64,000 nucleotides of DNA, from positions 434,001 through 498,000 of the forward strand of contig NW_024468249.1 in the NCBI RefSeq assembly GCF_002104995.1, in the 5' to 3' direction. The stretch is from Linderina pennispora (Eukaryota; Kickxellomycota; Kickxellomycetes; Kickxellales; Kickxellaceae). This document shows, piece by piece, positions 10,971 to 22,162 of this stretch. The notes below the pieces were generated by a model. The model did no database searches. It worked only from the letters and a program-made list of their open reading frames with translations, and was not told the origin of the DNA. The position numbers and the translations under genes were made by a program. Each line of letters opens with the position of its first letter. The first letter of the stretch is position 1.

Positions 10971-13900
10971 ATGCTAGCAGTGGATAACAGTGATGAGCGA
11001 CGCGGGCTCTCGGCAGCAGCAGCGGCGGCAGCAGCAGTAGATGGCACCATTACGAAACAACAACAGCAGCAGCAACTGGTGCAGCAAACTACGCGGGCAT
11101 CATGCGTGGCATACAGCAGTCGCCAAGGTAGTGGTGGCCGGACGAAAAAATGGGCGGCGCTGGCCCTGGTCGCCATGCTTGCGGTGTTCACGCCTGCACT
11201 GGCGGCAGACTCTACGAGCACCTCACTGACCACACCAACGCCAACAACGACGGCAGTGCGCGGACCGACCCATGCCTCGCAATCCGAATCTGGGAGCGAA
11301 AGTGAGTCCATGGACGAGCTGGGCGAAATTGACGACGTCAGCGGTAAGGCCGGCAGCAGCAACACGACAAACGGCGGCAGCATTGGCATCGTGGGTGGGT
11401 TCCGTGGCGTGTCGCTGTATGCTGGCAACACTGGCGGCGCCACCCTAAAGCTAGACAGCACCGTGTCGTCGATAATCTCGCTGTCGCAGGACACTGTGTC
11501 GTTCCTCAGCAATGCGCCGTCGGATGGAGACATTACGGCTGCCTGCGCATTCTACAACTCGGACGGCTCGGTGTCGCAGGTGTTTGTGGGCGGCAGCTCG
11601 CTGTCCAAGGTAAACTCAACCGACGTATCGTATGTTGCTGGTATTTCAGCATCAGGCAAAATTGACAGCATGCAGGGCGGAGTCAACGGCCCTGTCAACG
11701 CTCTGTACTGCGACCAGGACAAGCAGGTCGTGTATGTTGGCGGCAATTTCACCACCACGGCTGCGGCCACATTGAAGTCGGTGTCGACATCAGACTCTGC
11801 AGCCACGGGCCACCTGGTGCTGTATGATGTGGCGGCTAGCAGCTGGAGGACGCTGCCGTTCAGCGGCGTGGACGGGCCGGTCTACGCGTTCGGGCGCACG
11901 CGCGACTATGTGTTTGCCGCAGGCGAGTTTTCGGCCACAGTTGACAATGCCACGCATGTGTCATTGGGCACACAGCCGGTCAACCTGACAGCGTGCACCA
12001 TCACCGGCGGCAACAGTGCCGAGATCTTTGGATTTGGCGACCCGCACAACGCGATTTGTACGAAGAGACTGGATACTGTTAGCAATACGTGGCTGATGCG
12101 CGACAAGCTCACTGGATTTTTCCGCATTGACTTCCCGTTCCGCACCACGCCGTCGCTCCTGCGGCTAATTAACACCATGTACCAGGGCCGTGGAACAAAA
12201 TCGTTTAGGGTTGAAGCTGCCAGCACGAACCTGGCGCTGAGGATGGCGTATATGGACTCGGCTCTCGGCGCCGAGGTTATCTGCGTCCAATCGTGCCCGC
12301 TGAACCACGACTACTCGTGGCAGGACTTTAGGTTTGCCGACGACTCTGCTACAGTGGCCAATCTGACAGGTGTCAATATTGTCGTTACCGACTGGTACGG
12401 TGAGGGAGGCGGCTTCAACAAGGTCGAATTGTACCAACGAGGTAAGTAGAAACAGGCCACCCGATTGTCCAGAAGAACTACGAAAACAAATCATTGCGCA
12501 ATGGTGCAGTTGCAGTTTCGATTGTGTTTCTACCGGTCCGCCGATTGTTCGCGCTTCTGGCAAACACTGCTTATTGCCTCCCCCTGCTTGTTTCTTTTTC
12601 TAGATCCGCGCGTGTACGTCGACAGCAGCTTCAATGGCTCACCCTGCAGCCAGCAGGCAATCCAGCCAACCTCGAATATGGTAGGCGACTGGAAGCCGAC
12701 CTCGCCCTCGTCTTACCACGGCACTTACCGCACGCTGACCGTGAATGCCGGCGATGTGGACAGCGCGACGACGCAGAACTCGCAGGTGCGCCTGTACCCG
12801 AGCATCCCCGAAGCCGGCTTCTACAACATCTATATGATGATTCCTGGCTGTGAGAACACCAACACGTGCATCCGGCGGGCTTCAGCCAAGGTGACGCTGG
12901 GGATGACGCGCTCGCAGGAGGTGGTGGCCACAGTCGGCCAGCACAACTTTGTTGACCAGGAGGTGCTGGTGTACAGGGGCTACACGCCGGCGTCGACCAG
13001 CAACTTCACAATGTCGGTGAGTGTGGGCATCGTGTCTGATGCCAAGGTCAGTCCGCAGACCACACAGATCGAGGCTGTTGTAGACTACTTCCGCTTCGAG
13101 CGGACCACGTCGTACACTGATCTGCGCGGCGTGATGCGTCTGTATACCGACCTCAACTCGGAACTCCAAACGTACGGTCCTCTGTACATGCCGCTCAACG
13201 ACACCCTGCCCGAGCAGGCCGTGGTCTACTCAATCGCAGCTGATGCCTCGGACAAGAGTGGGAACGTGTACCTTGGCGGCAACTTTGCCAACCAGACGTC
13301 TGGATATGAGGGCGTCGTGCAGTACAAAGACAACAAGCTCCAGCCGCTGAACAACACTGGTGTGCTTGGATCGGTCAGCGCGCTGGTGCTCAACGGCAAA
13401 TCGCTGTTTGTCGGCGGCCAGTTCAACGGCACTGGTGACAAGAAAGTCGCCTTCAACAACATCGCACAGTACAACACCAGCGACTCGCAGTGGTATCCGC
13501 TGGCCGGTGGTGTCAATGGCGCTGTCACCCACATGGTGCCCTATGCGCCATTTGGATCGGACATTGTGGCAGTGACAGGTTCATTTGCGCAGCTGCTGGC
13601 TGACCCCCGTGTGCCAAAGAGCGAAAACGTCGCTGTCAGCCCGTTGATTATGTGGAACACAACGGCGGGCGATTGGGTGGCTACACCCTACGTCGAGGGC
13701 ACGCCGACGCTGGTGTTCTCGGATGCCTGGAACAAGTCGCGCCCCAACCAAGCCGGGCTGATTGCCGGCAAGTTCTCGGCTGCTGCAGCTATTAGTGCTG
13801 GGGGCACGTTGCTGCTGGATTCTGACTCCAGCGTGCGGTCACTCGAGTATGTCGGCTACAGCCTGCGGCCTACGGCTAACCAGGCCTTTGCAGTGAACAC

Positions 13901-16550
13901 TGGTCTGTGGTACGCCAAGAGCAACGGCACGGCCGCCAAGCTCATCGTCGGCGGCCAGTTCACAACCGCCGACGGGTCAACCAACATTGCACAGCTGGAT
14001 CAGGGCAGATGGCGCAAGCTGGTCTCCGGCGTCAACGGCGAGGTCCTGACGCTGGCCAATGCAGCCAAGTTCCTGTTCATCGGCGGCAAGGCCAACCTCA
14101 CCACGTCGTCGTCATCGCAGAAGACCACTGGGTTCATGGGTCTCACTGTGTATGACATGGACAGCGGCGACACAATGAGCATGCCGCGCTTCATGGCTGC
14201 CAGCGGCTCGACCACGCAGGTCAAGATCAACAAGGTTGCTGTGCGCGCCAACACGGCGCAAGTAATCGTGGGCGGCGACTTCCAGCTGTCTGGATCTCTG
14301 TCCTGCCCATACGTGTGCTCCTGGGACATCAACGATGCTCAGTGGTCGCCGCTGGCATCCAGCTCGCTGACAGGCCCGGTCACTGACATGCTGTTCGCCG
14401 GCAACCAGCTCGTAGTAGCGGGCACATTCCAGAATGGCTCGCAGCCCATCCAGTACCTGATGCACTACAACTTTGACAAGAGCGCATGGGAGGAGGTCGC
14501 CGACGTCGCCTCGCTGCCAGGGCCTGCGGCAGTTCTGGCACCAGTCGCAGCCACTGGCGACACAAAGTCGTTCTTTGTGGCAGGCGCTGACAGGTCGTCT
14601 GGAAAGTCCTATCTGGCGCGCTTTGACGGCAGGTCATTCACTCAGCTGTCAGTCAACCTGGGATCCAATAGCTCGATCCGTGGAGTCACTCTGACCCCTC
14701 TGTCGCGGATTCCCGCATCAGTTCTGTCGGCGAGTGCGCGGTCGGCGCTGTCCCGGCGCGCCGACGGCGAGTCGGCGATTCCGTCTGGCTATGCATTATC
14801 TATTTCCGGCGACCTGGTTCTGTCCGGCAATAAGCGTGCGTCCAGCGCGTTCTTTGACGGCTCCAAGTGGGCACCGTTCCTGTCCACGGTGCAGAGTGAC
14901 GGAAGCGCCGGCTACGTGTCGTCGTTCTTCTACGAGAACCCGCCGCTCAGCGTGTACGAGAAGAAGCTCATGTCGACGGCGCTAGTAATTCTGATTGCTG
15001 TGGTGATTGCGCTCGGCATCACCTTCCTGATCGTCCTGGTCGGTCTGGCCTATGTGTACTTCCGCAACCGCCGCGAGGCTGCTGCTACGGCGTCTGCTGC
15101 TGCTGCTGCCATTGCGGCGGCTGCTGCAGGCGGCGCAGGCACGATGAAGCCCCCGCAGATGCTGGCCAAGAGTGCCACCGGCACCGGGTACCTTCATGGC
15201 TCGGGAATGGGCGCTGCTGGATTCAGTGTCGGCGCTGGTGCGATGGCGGCAGCTACAGGTGACCTGGGCGATGACGACGACCGTCCTCGACATGCAGCAG
15301 CGGCTGCTGGTGACCGTGACACCTGGGATGAGGATGCGCTGATGGCGGCGTCAGAGCTCCGCTACAACAACATGGCGTCCAAGACTGGCCGCGTGGCCTC
15401 GGGCTCGTCAACCGGGCTTGCTGGGCTGGCCACGGCTGCAGGTCGCCAGGCAGCGGTGTCGTCCGATACCTATGTCGATAAGCATGGCAACGTTGGTGCG
15501 GGCGACCAGACGCGTGGAATCCCTGACGACAGCCTGGACTCTATCTTTGAGTCGGCTGCTGCTGAGGCCGAGGCCGAACAGGCTGCTACCACCGCTGCTG
15601 CCGCTGCCGCTGCCGCTGCTGCGAGCAACGAGAAGAGCGGCAGCCACGGCTACGCGATGCCAGCACCGCACCACTACGACCAGAGGGGCAACGAGCTGTC
15701 GCAGCAGCAGGCCGAGAACGAGCTGAGCAATATCAAGGCCAAGACTGGATCGCCACAACCCGCTGGTGGAGCGTCGCTGGCGGCGCCAATTCCGCGGTCG
15801 CTAGCAATGCCAGCGCCTGCAACAGACCTGCTTTCTGGCAGCGACGATGGCGGCATGACGTCGTCGTACGGCAGCCGCAGCAGCATGTACCGGCCCGACT
15901 CGACCAACCCGTTCGAGCAGCGCTTGGCTCTGCGCGAGTCGCAGGGTGCGTTCCCGCCAGCTGGGCCGTTCGCTGCTGAGGCAGGCGATACATCGTCTGC
16001 CTATATCCCGATGCCGACACCACGGCATCAGGACAGCGAGCAGGCGGCGGCAGCAGTGCTGGCTGGTGCTACGGTCACAACAGCAGCAGCAGCGGCGGCA
16101 ACAGCAGCGACAGCAGCAGCGACAGCAGCAGCACCACCCGGTGCTGTCGCTTCCAAGAAGAACAGCAAGGACTCTGGATCTGAACCCGAGTCCGAGTCTG
16201 AGAGCGCGGCAGCAGCTATCCGGCGGCGGTCACTGTCTGCAGCCAGCTCGTCGGCAGATACCAGCAATGGACGGTCCGATGCCTCTGGCCCACGCGAGCC
16301 CCTGCCGATCCGTGACTCGCTGCGGCAATACCCGGTGTTCTATGCCAAGTTCACGTTCAGCTCGCGTGAGACGGGCGAGCTTGGGTTCCGTGCTGGCGAG
16401 CGGGTGTTTGTCATTGACCAGAGCGACGAGATCTGGTGGATGGGAATTGTGGACCATGGCGCTGACCAGCCGCTCGAGCAGGGAGTGTTCCCGGCCACCT
16501 ATGTCAGCGACACGCCACCCAAGACCACCGAATGGGCCGAGCTCATGTGA
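10971..16550 (+). CDS. RAX2: Rax2-like polarity marker protein with C-terminal SH3 domain
   Basis: Two exons (10971-12441 and 12604-16550) encode about 1805 residues with no frame break. The extracellular part has many Rax2/kelch-like blades recognisable by repeated VGGxF motifs (VYVGGNFTTT, LFVGGQFNGT, LIVGGQFTTA). A hydrophobic stretch at about 63-82 (ALVAMLAVFTPALA) could be a recessed signal sequence after poly-Ala and poly-Gln tracts. One membrane span lies at about 1280-1310 (VILIAVVIALGITFLIVLVG). The roughly 420-residue cytoplasmic tail is rich in Ala and Ser runs and ends in an SH3 domain at about 1730-1790 (AKFTF, GELGFRAGERVFV, EIWWMGIV, GVFPATYV). Rax2 marks cortical sites for bud or hyphal-tip polarity. 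The SH3 tail is not part of the yeast protein as I know it. An alternative start near the hydrophobic stretch cannot be excluded. Confidence 0.85.
12442..12603 (+). other. Intron of Rax2-like gene
   Basis: The donor GTAAGT at 12442 and acceptor TTTTTCTAG ending at 12603 flank a 162-nt intron in phase 1. Joining gives QRDPRVYVDSSFNG, in frame with the downstream exon. Confidence 0.8.
16076..16140 (+). repeat. In-frame (GCA)n-type alanine-coding repeat
   Basis: A run of GCA/GCG/ACA codons encodes a long alanine/threonine tract in the cytoplasmic tail of the Rax2-like protein. Similar tracts occur at about 15595-15625 and 15085-15130, and in the N-terminus at about 11010-11040. Such repeats vary in length between strains in many genomes. 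Confidence 0.6.
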
Positions 16551-16821
16551 TGAGACCGCACATGCCCTCGCTGCTGCCCACATATACACGAATTCTCGCA
16601 AAATGGCACACCACCAACCCTCCTTATGTTATCTTGTTCTCTCCCCACTTCCATACCATGCCTGGGGTACTTTTGCTTCTGCACGGGTTGCCCAAGCAGC
16701 CTCATCGTTTCCCCTCCCCTCTTTTTCCTTGACGTTTTCCTTTTTAAACTCCTATTTCCTGTTCCTTCTGTGTTTTACAAAACATAAATTTCGGTTTTTC
16801 AAATATCTTCTAGGAGCAAGC

Positions 16822-18037
16822 TCAGAGGGCCTCGATGATGATGGCCACGCCCTGGCCACCGCCGGCGCAGGCAGATCCAACAGCGTAGCGGCCGCCGGTA
16901 GCCTTCAGGCGGTGCGCCAGGTGGCCCATGATGCGCGATCCCGAGGCACCGAGCGGATGGCCCAGGGCAATGGCACCACCGGACACGTTGAGGCGAGCAG
17001 GATCGATGTCCAGAGCCTTGGCGCACGACAGGACCTGGGCAGCAAAGGCCTCGTTGATTTCGATGATGTCCATCTGGTCCATGGTCAGGTTCGACTTGGC
17101 CAGGGCGCCCTGGATGGCACCGACAGGGCCGATGCCCATGAGTCCCGGGTCGACACCGACGATGTGGTAGGCCACGATGCGGGCGAGCGGCTGGATGTCG
17201 TGCTGCTTGACGAACTGCTCGCCAGCAACGATCACAGGCACTGCCGCCGTCACTGATGCCCGAGGCATTGCCGGCTGACACAACACCGTCCTTCTTGAAC
17301 ACAGCAGGCAGCTTGGCGAGCCCCTCGATGGTCGTCTTGGGGCGCGGGTGCTCGTCCTTGGTGACCTGCTCAACCGCGCGCTTGACCTTGACCTCGACCG
17401 GGGCAATCTCGGCATCGTACACACCCGACTCCTGGGCCTGCGCCCACAGTGTCTGCGAGCGCAGAGCAAACTCGTCGCAGTCCGTGCGGGAGACGCTGTA
17501 CTGGTCGGCAAGGCGCTCGGCGGTGATCGCCATGGGGACGACCTCCGGGTACCGGTCGGTCAGCGAGGCCGCCAGAGCGTCCTCCATCTTCAGGTACTCG
17601 GGCCCGAACTTTGTGCCCCAGCGGACATTGCGCAGCACGTACGGCGCCTGGCTCATGCTCTCGCTTCCGCCGGTCACGGCCACATCAACATCGCCAACCT
17701 TGATCTCCTGCACCGCGTTGATGATCGTCTGGAACCCAGACGTGCAGAGCCGGTTGACCGTGTAGGCTGGGGTGGTGATTGGCAGGCCGGCGCGCAGGCC
17801 GACGTGCCGAGCCAGGTAGGGCGCATCGGTCGAGGTCTGTGCGACGTTGCCGAAAATCACCGACTGCCGCTCGGACGTGCTCTGTGTGAGGTGGGCTTGG
17901 GCGCTGGCAGGCAGCTGGGCGAGCGCGGCCTTGGCAGCGAGGCCGCCGAGCTCGTTGGCGCTCAGATCCTTGAGCTTACCACCGAAGGCGCCAAAGGGAG
18001 TGCGCTTGGCTGCGACGATAAAGGCTTGCGACGACAT
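16822..18037 (-). CDS. 3-ketoacyl-CoA / acetyl-CoA thiolase, mitochondrial ACAA2-like
   Basis: Thiolases cleave 3-ketoacyl-CoA with CoA, or condense two acetyl-CoA. The N-terminus (FIVAAKRTPFGAFGGKLKD) and the blocks TAERLADQY and FKKDGVVSAGNASG are closest to animal mitochondrial ACAA2. The nucleophile is C98 in NRLCTSGFQTI. The NEAFA block, the GGAIALGHPLGASGSRI histidine block and the second cysteine block (SACAGGGQGVA) are all present. The ORF starts at 18037; no targeting peptide is obvious, and none is needed in ACAA2. One +1 frame change lies near 17245 (a G in GGCGGC) between ISDGG and AVPVIVAGEQ. Cytosolic acetoacetyl-CoA thiolase is the main alternative. Confidence 0.85.
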
Positions 18038-18376
18038 GGGGTGTTTAATCTACGAGGGTGCCAAAGTAGTAGTGTGCGAAATAATGGAGAGTGGAGACGA
18101 GAGGCGTTGTCGGGCGGCAGATAGAGGCGTGCGGGTGCCTATGCCTCCCGGGACGGGTGCATTTCCGCGGCCTTCGGCCCGTGCGTGACGGCTGGTGTTC
18201 CTGCCCGCGTGCTGGAGCGTCATCGCATTGGCGGCACGTGAATATTTTCCGATGCCCTTTTCTCGCTTTTGTGATAAGGCACCGGCATGTGAAACCGCCG
18301 CGCTTAAATGTTTACGAGGTAGTTCTTGAAGTTACAGGCTTAGAAATATGTGAAAAATAGAGTCCATTGTGTGCAT
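18038..18376. other. Intergenic between thiolase and OAT
   Basis: About 340 bp hold the thiolase promoter and the ornithine aminotransferase 3' end, both on the minus strand. No further gene is supported. Confidence 0.35.
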
Positions 18377-19696
18377 TTACTGGGCGGGAGCCGGGCGCTT
18401 CTCAAAGTCGGCGATGGCCTGGGCGATGATGTCGACGGCCTCATCGATCTCCTGCTCGGTGATGGTGAGAGCAGGCGACAGGCGGATGTTGGTCTGGTGG
18501 GTGGGCTTGGCCAGCAGACCGCGCTCCATCAGCAGATAGCAGAGGTCCCAGGCAGTGCGGGGGCCATGGGTCAGGTTGACCTCGAGGGCGTTGAGCAGGC
18601 CGCGGCCGCGGATCTCCTTGACCACAGGCGACTGGATCTTGGAAAGCCCCTCACGGAAGCGCTTGCCGAGGACAGCAGCGCGCTCGGCGAGCTTCTCGTG
18701 CTTGACAACCTCAAGGGCCGCCATGGCGACGGCCGAGCCAAGCGGGTTGCCACCCCAGGTCGAGTCGTTCTCGTCGGGGCCCCACACGTCCATGATGTGC
18801 TCGTCGGCGAGCACGGCAGAGACCGGGAACACACCACCGCCGAGCGCCTTGCCGAGGGTGACGATGTCTGGGCGGATGTTCTCCTGATAGTGGTAGAGCA
18901 TGGTTCCGGTGCGGCCAATGCCGGTCTGGACCTCGTCACAGATGAACAGCACGTTGTGCTCCTTGCAGAGCTCGGCGCAGCGCTTCAGGTAGCCGGTATC
19001 GGGGATGATTACACCGGCTTCGCCCTGGATCGGCTCGACGAGGAAGGCGCAGACGTTAGGGCCGTTGTTCTTGAGGGCCTCCTCGAGGTCGTCGGTGTTG
19101 TTGTAGCGGATGTACTTCTTTGTGACCGGGTCAATGGGGCCAACATTAGGCAGGTACGGGCCAAAGTTGGTGCGCAGCACATCGTTCGAGGTCACCGACA
19201 TGGTGCCGGTGGTGATACCGTGGTAGCAGCCCGCGGCCGACAGCACGATGGCCTGGTTCTCAGGGATCTTCTTCTTCAGGTATCCCCACTTGCGCGCCAT
19301 CTTTATCGCGGTCTCGACAGCCTCGGCGCCGGCGTTCATGGGCAGGACGCGGTCATAGCCAAAGGTCTCGGTGATGTACTTTGCAAAGCTGACCATCTTC
19401 TCGGGCACAAAGGCACGCGACGACAGGGACACGGTCTGCGCCTGCTCGTAGAGGACGCGCACAATGTCTGGGTGGCAGTGGCCCTGGCTGACAGCAGCGA
19501 AGGCAGATCCAAAGTCAAGGTAGTGCTTGCCCTCGGTGTCCCAAATGTGGACGCCCTGAGCCTTGGACACAACCGCCTCAATGGTCGACGAGTTGCGCGC
19601 AACATACTTCTTCTCCCACTCGAGAGTCTGGGCGACAGAGGCCGGCTTATACGCGTCCATGGTAGCGGCGATCTTGGCATAGGTATCGGTAGACAT
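18377..19696 (-). CDS. CAR2: Ornithine aminotransferase
   Basis: This PLP enzyme transfers the delta-amino group of ornithine to 2-oxoglutarate, yielding glutamate semialdehyde, in arginine catabolism and proline formation. The ORF gives 439 residues and is intact. Class-III aminotransferase landmarks are present: HYLDFGSAFAAVSQGHCHP at 58-76, NAGAEAVETAIKMARKWGY at 121-139, the cofactor aspartate D254 in FICDEVQTGIGRTG, and the Schiff-base lysine K283 in TLGKALGGGVF. The start is set at the internal ATG at 19696 (MSTDTYAKIAATMD). The frame stays open upstream to 20026, but a TATA box at 19849-19856 places transcription start within that extension. No mitochondrial presequence is seen, as in yeast Car2, which is cytosolic. 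Confidence 0.93.
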   Translation of the reverse strand: MSTDTYAKIAATMDAYKPASVAQTLEWEKKYVARNSSTIEAVVSKAQGVHIWDTEGKHYLDFGSAFAAVSQGHCHPDIVRVLYEQAQTVSLSSRAFVPEKMVSFAKYITETFGYDRVLPMNAGAEAVETAIKMARKWGYLKKKIPENQAIVLSAAGCYHGITTGTMSVTSNDVLRTNFGPYLPNVGPIDPVTKKYIRYNNTDDLEEALKNNGPNVCAFLVEPIQGEAGVIIPDTGYLKRCAELCKEHNVLFICDEVQTGIGRTGTMLYHYQENIRPDIVTLGKALGGGVFPVSAVLADEHIMDVWGPDENDSTWGGNPLGSAVAMAALEVVKHEKLAERAAVLGKRFREGLSKIQSPVVKEIRGRGLLNALEVNLTHGPRTAWDLCYLLMERGLLAKPTHQTNIRLSPALTITEQEIDEAVDIIAQAIADFEKRPAPAQ

Positions 19697-19848
19697 GGCT
19701 GACAAAGAGAAGGGCTGGTTCTTGCGGCTGTGTAAAGTGTAAGAGAGGCGACAAGGGGATTTCGACTTGCGTCTGAGCAGAGTATTAGGTGTTGTATTGC
19801 TGAATGAGCTTGGGTAGCCTGAGGTGATATTTTGGATGTGTCTGCCAG

Positions 19849-19856
19849 TATTTATA
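19849..19856 (-). promoter_or_regulatory. TATA box of ornithine aminotransferase gene
   Basis: Read on the minus strand this is TATAAATA, about 150 bp upstream of the chosen ATG at 19696. It supports the shorter start. Confidence 0.6.
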
Positions 19857-20960
19857 CTCGAGAACAGCCCTCGCCTTCCCCTGCCCGTCTCTCTAGCACC
19901 CGTTTGACTATCGTGCGCCTGGCCCTGCCCGCGGGCAGCAAGGAAATTAGGGCGTCCTGCCCACGGGCATAGTCGAATATTTTCCGAGTATACTGTGCAA
20001 CCGCTTTCTGTCCTGCCCTTGTGCACAGAGAACTCGCCCCGCGCGGGTCCTCAGTCTGAGGTCACTTGCCACCACCTGCCATTCTCAGAAAGTGCGAGGG
20101 CACGAAATGGTATCACTGGCAGCACAGAGGTAATCATTCCATGCGCGAGACAGGAGCACGCTTTTCCTTGCCCGCTTCGTAATGGAATGGCAATCCAAAT
20201 CTCTCGCGTACTCTTCTCTGTAGTCAGCGCAAAAGCGCAGCGCCTATCAAAGTACCATCTCAAACAGGCGTGCTGTCAAAAGATGGGCAAGTAGAATGCT
20301 GCCCGGGATTAAAGTCGCTTGTAATAGTTCAATGCCACTTGCAAAAACCCCGGCCATGGTCATAGGCGGGTGCGAGACCACATACAAGTGAGGCAAACAC
20401 ATTACAGATACGATTTACGATTGCACATTGATGACCGGAAATAGGCGGCAATGTTGCAGTTGTGCCATGATCCTATTGAGCTCTGGTGACGACTTGTCGC
20501 CCACATTTACAGGCACTGCGCTAAAGCTATGCCAATTACAGACACCAGAAGACCACAGGTACTTTTGTGTGCAAAGGCGGCCATTGGTGCCAAGTGGACT
20601 AATGCCTGGATTCATGGCGTTGACCACAAGTCCACGAAGATAACCGTAGGACCAGCCTATTTGGTAGCCCCAAATGGCAGGGCAGGGAATATGGCGGGCA
20701 GGACAAGCGGTGCAAACAGGTGCGAAATCAGAGATCGGATGCTGCCCTGTTTGCTCTGCGATTGTGATCGGCTGTGACGTCTGCTATTTGTCCACCCGAG
20801 AACAGGCTGTTAATTTTTCGCTCTGCCAGGCTCCGGGAGTTCCGGAAGTCTAGTGTTCCGCAGAAAAGGCGCTGAACCCATTTCTTCTTTGCTTCCTGCT
20901 CTTCGCAGCTTTTTATTTTACTCCCCTTAGGTTATCATTCCTCACATATCCACACGTACT
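19857..20960. other. Divergent intergenic region, no gene seen
   Basis: This stretch separates the OAT promoter from the mitochondrial carrier gene. Short ORFs (for example 20415-20627 and 20428-20643) lie antisense to each other and resemble no family I know. A T/C-rich tract around 20881-20925 precedes the carrier start. Confidence 0.4.
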
Positions 20961-22147
20961 ATGGCTGACACACACAAGGTCGACGCTGCTGCTGCTAATA
21001 CTGCAAAGCAGACAGCCAGTGGAGGCGGGTGGAAGGACTTTGTGGCGGGCAGGTAAGCAAGCTACTCGATCCTGCCAGCCAATTCCTTGAACAACGCACA
21101 GGTCTCAATGCTTTTTATTATATCGCTTGTAGCATTGCTGGCGCCGCCCAGGTCGCTGTCGGACACCCGCTGGACACTGTCAAGGTACGTTGGTGTTTAC
21201 CATGGCTGCCGTGCCCGTTGCTGCAATGAGAGCCACTGAAGTCATTTCCAGCATCTATGGCGCCATCTGCTGATCAAGCAAAAGTACCTGCTACCAGTGC
21301 TTCATTTTTCTGTCGATCCATCATGTCGCTGCTCAGCCATTGCTCTTCTAACATCGAACTCCCCTGTACTTAGGTGCGCATTCAAATCGAAGGCTCGGGC
21401 GTGTTCAAGGGCCCCGTTGACTGCCTGATGAAGACGGTCCGCAACGAGGGGTTCCTCGGCCTGTACAAGGGCATGGCGTCGCCGCTGGTAGGAATTGCTG
21501 CTGTAAACTCGCTTCTGTTCTGGGCATACTCTCTCGGAAAACGGCTGCAGACCAATAGCACGTCGCCGACACTTGGCCAGGTGGCCATTGCGGGCTCAGG
21601 TGCTGGCATCGTCAACAGTGTGCTGGCATCGCCAGTGGAGCTGCTCAAGGTGCGGCTGCAAACGCAGTACAGCGGTGCTGGAAACACGTTCAAGGGCCCG
21701 ATTCCGTTGGCCAAGCACCTAGTACAGCAGTTTGGTGCGCGCGGCATTATGTGGGGATTCTGGTCGACAGTTGCGCGTGAGATCCCAGCATACGCGGGCT
21801 TCTACACGGGATTCGAGTTCGCAAAGCGCAAATTCGCTGATAGCCTAACAGGCGGCAATGTAGATAAGCTGGGCGTTTTGCCACTGATGGCCTCGGGATC
21901 GTTTGCAGGCATTTGCTACTGGACTGCCAGCTATCCGCTGGATGTCATCAAGAGCCGTGTGCAGAACTCACCAGTTCCACCAAAGCGCCTTGGCGGCATC
22001 ATCGAGGCAGCGCAGGCAATTAGCAAGGAGCAGGGGGTCAAGGGGTTCTTCCGTGGCTACTCTCCCAGCATCATCAGGAGTATTCCGGCTGCTGGCGTCA
22101 CCTTTGTCGCCTACGAGTTTGTCATGCGTGGGCTGAATACAATTTAA
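20961..22147 (+). CDS. Mitochondrial carrier, SLC25 family (amino acid/acylcarnitine branch)
   Basis: Three exons (20961-21052, 21133-21184, 21374-22147) encode about 305 residues, the normal length for this family. The three tandem repeats each carry the signature: PLDTVK in repeat 1, PVELLK in repeat 2, PLDVIK in repeat 3. Each is followed by the second half-motif (GLYKGMASPL, and GFFRGYSPSIIRSIP in repeat 3). The family exchanges metabolites across the inner mitochondrial membrane through six helices. The SPVELLKVRLQ form and the overall pattern resemble Ymc1/Ort1/Crc1-type carriers, but the substrate cannot be assigned from sequence alone. Both introns (80 and 189 nt) are GT..AG. The 3' end lies 15 bp from the convergent ALG12. 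Confidence 0.88.
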
Positions 22148-22162
22148 GGATATGTAGTGTCT

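Noticed and set aside
15946-17256. 436-codon plus-strand ORF over the Rax2 3' end and the thiolase
   Set aside because: It overlaps the Rax2 tail in another frame and then runs antisense to the thiolase; its composition (Arg/Gln/Ser runs) is typical of a shadow.
18350-19702. 450-codon plus-strand ORF
   Set aside because: Exact antisense shadow of ornithine aminotransferase, caused by G/C-biased third positions.
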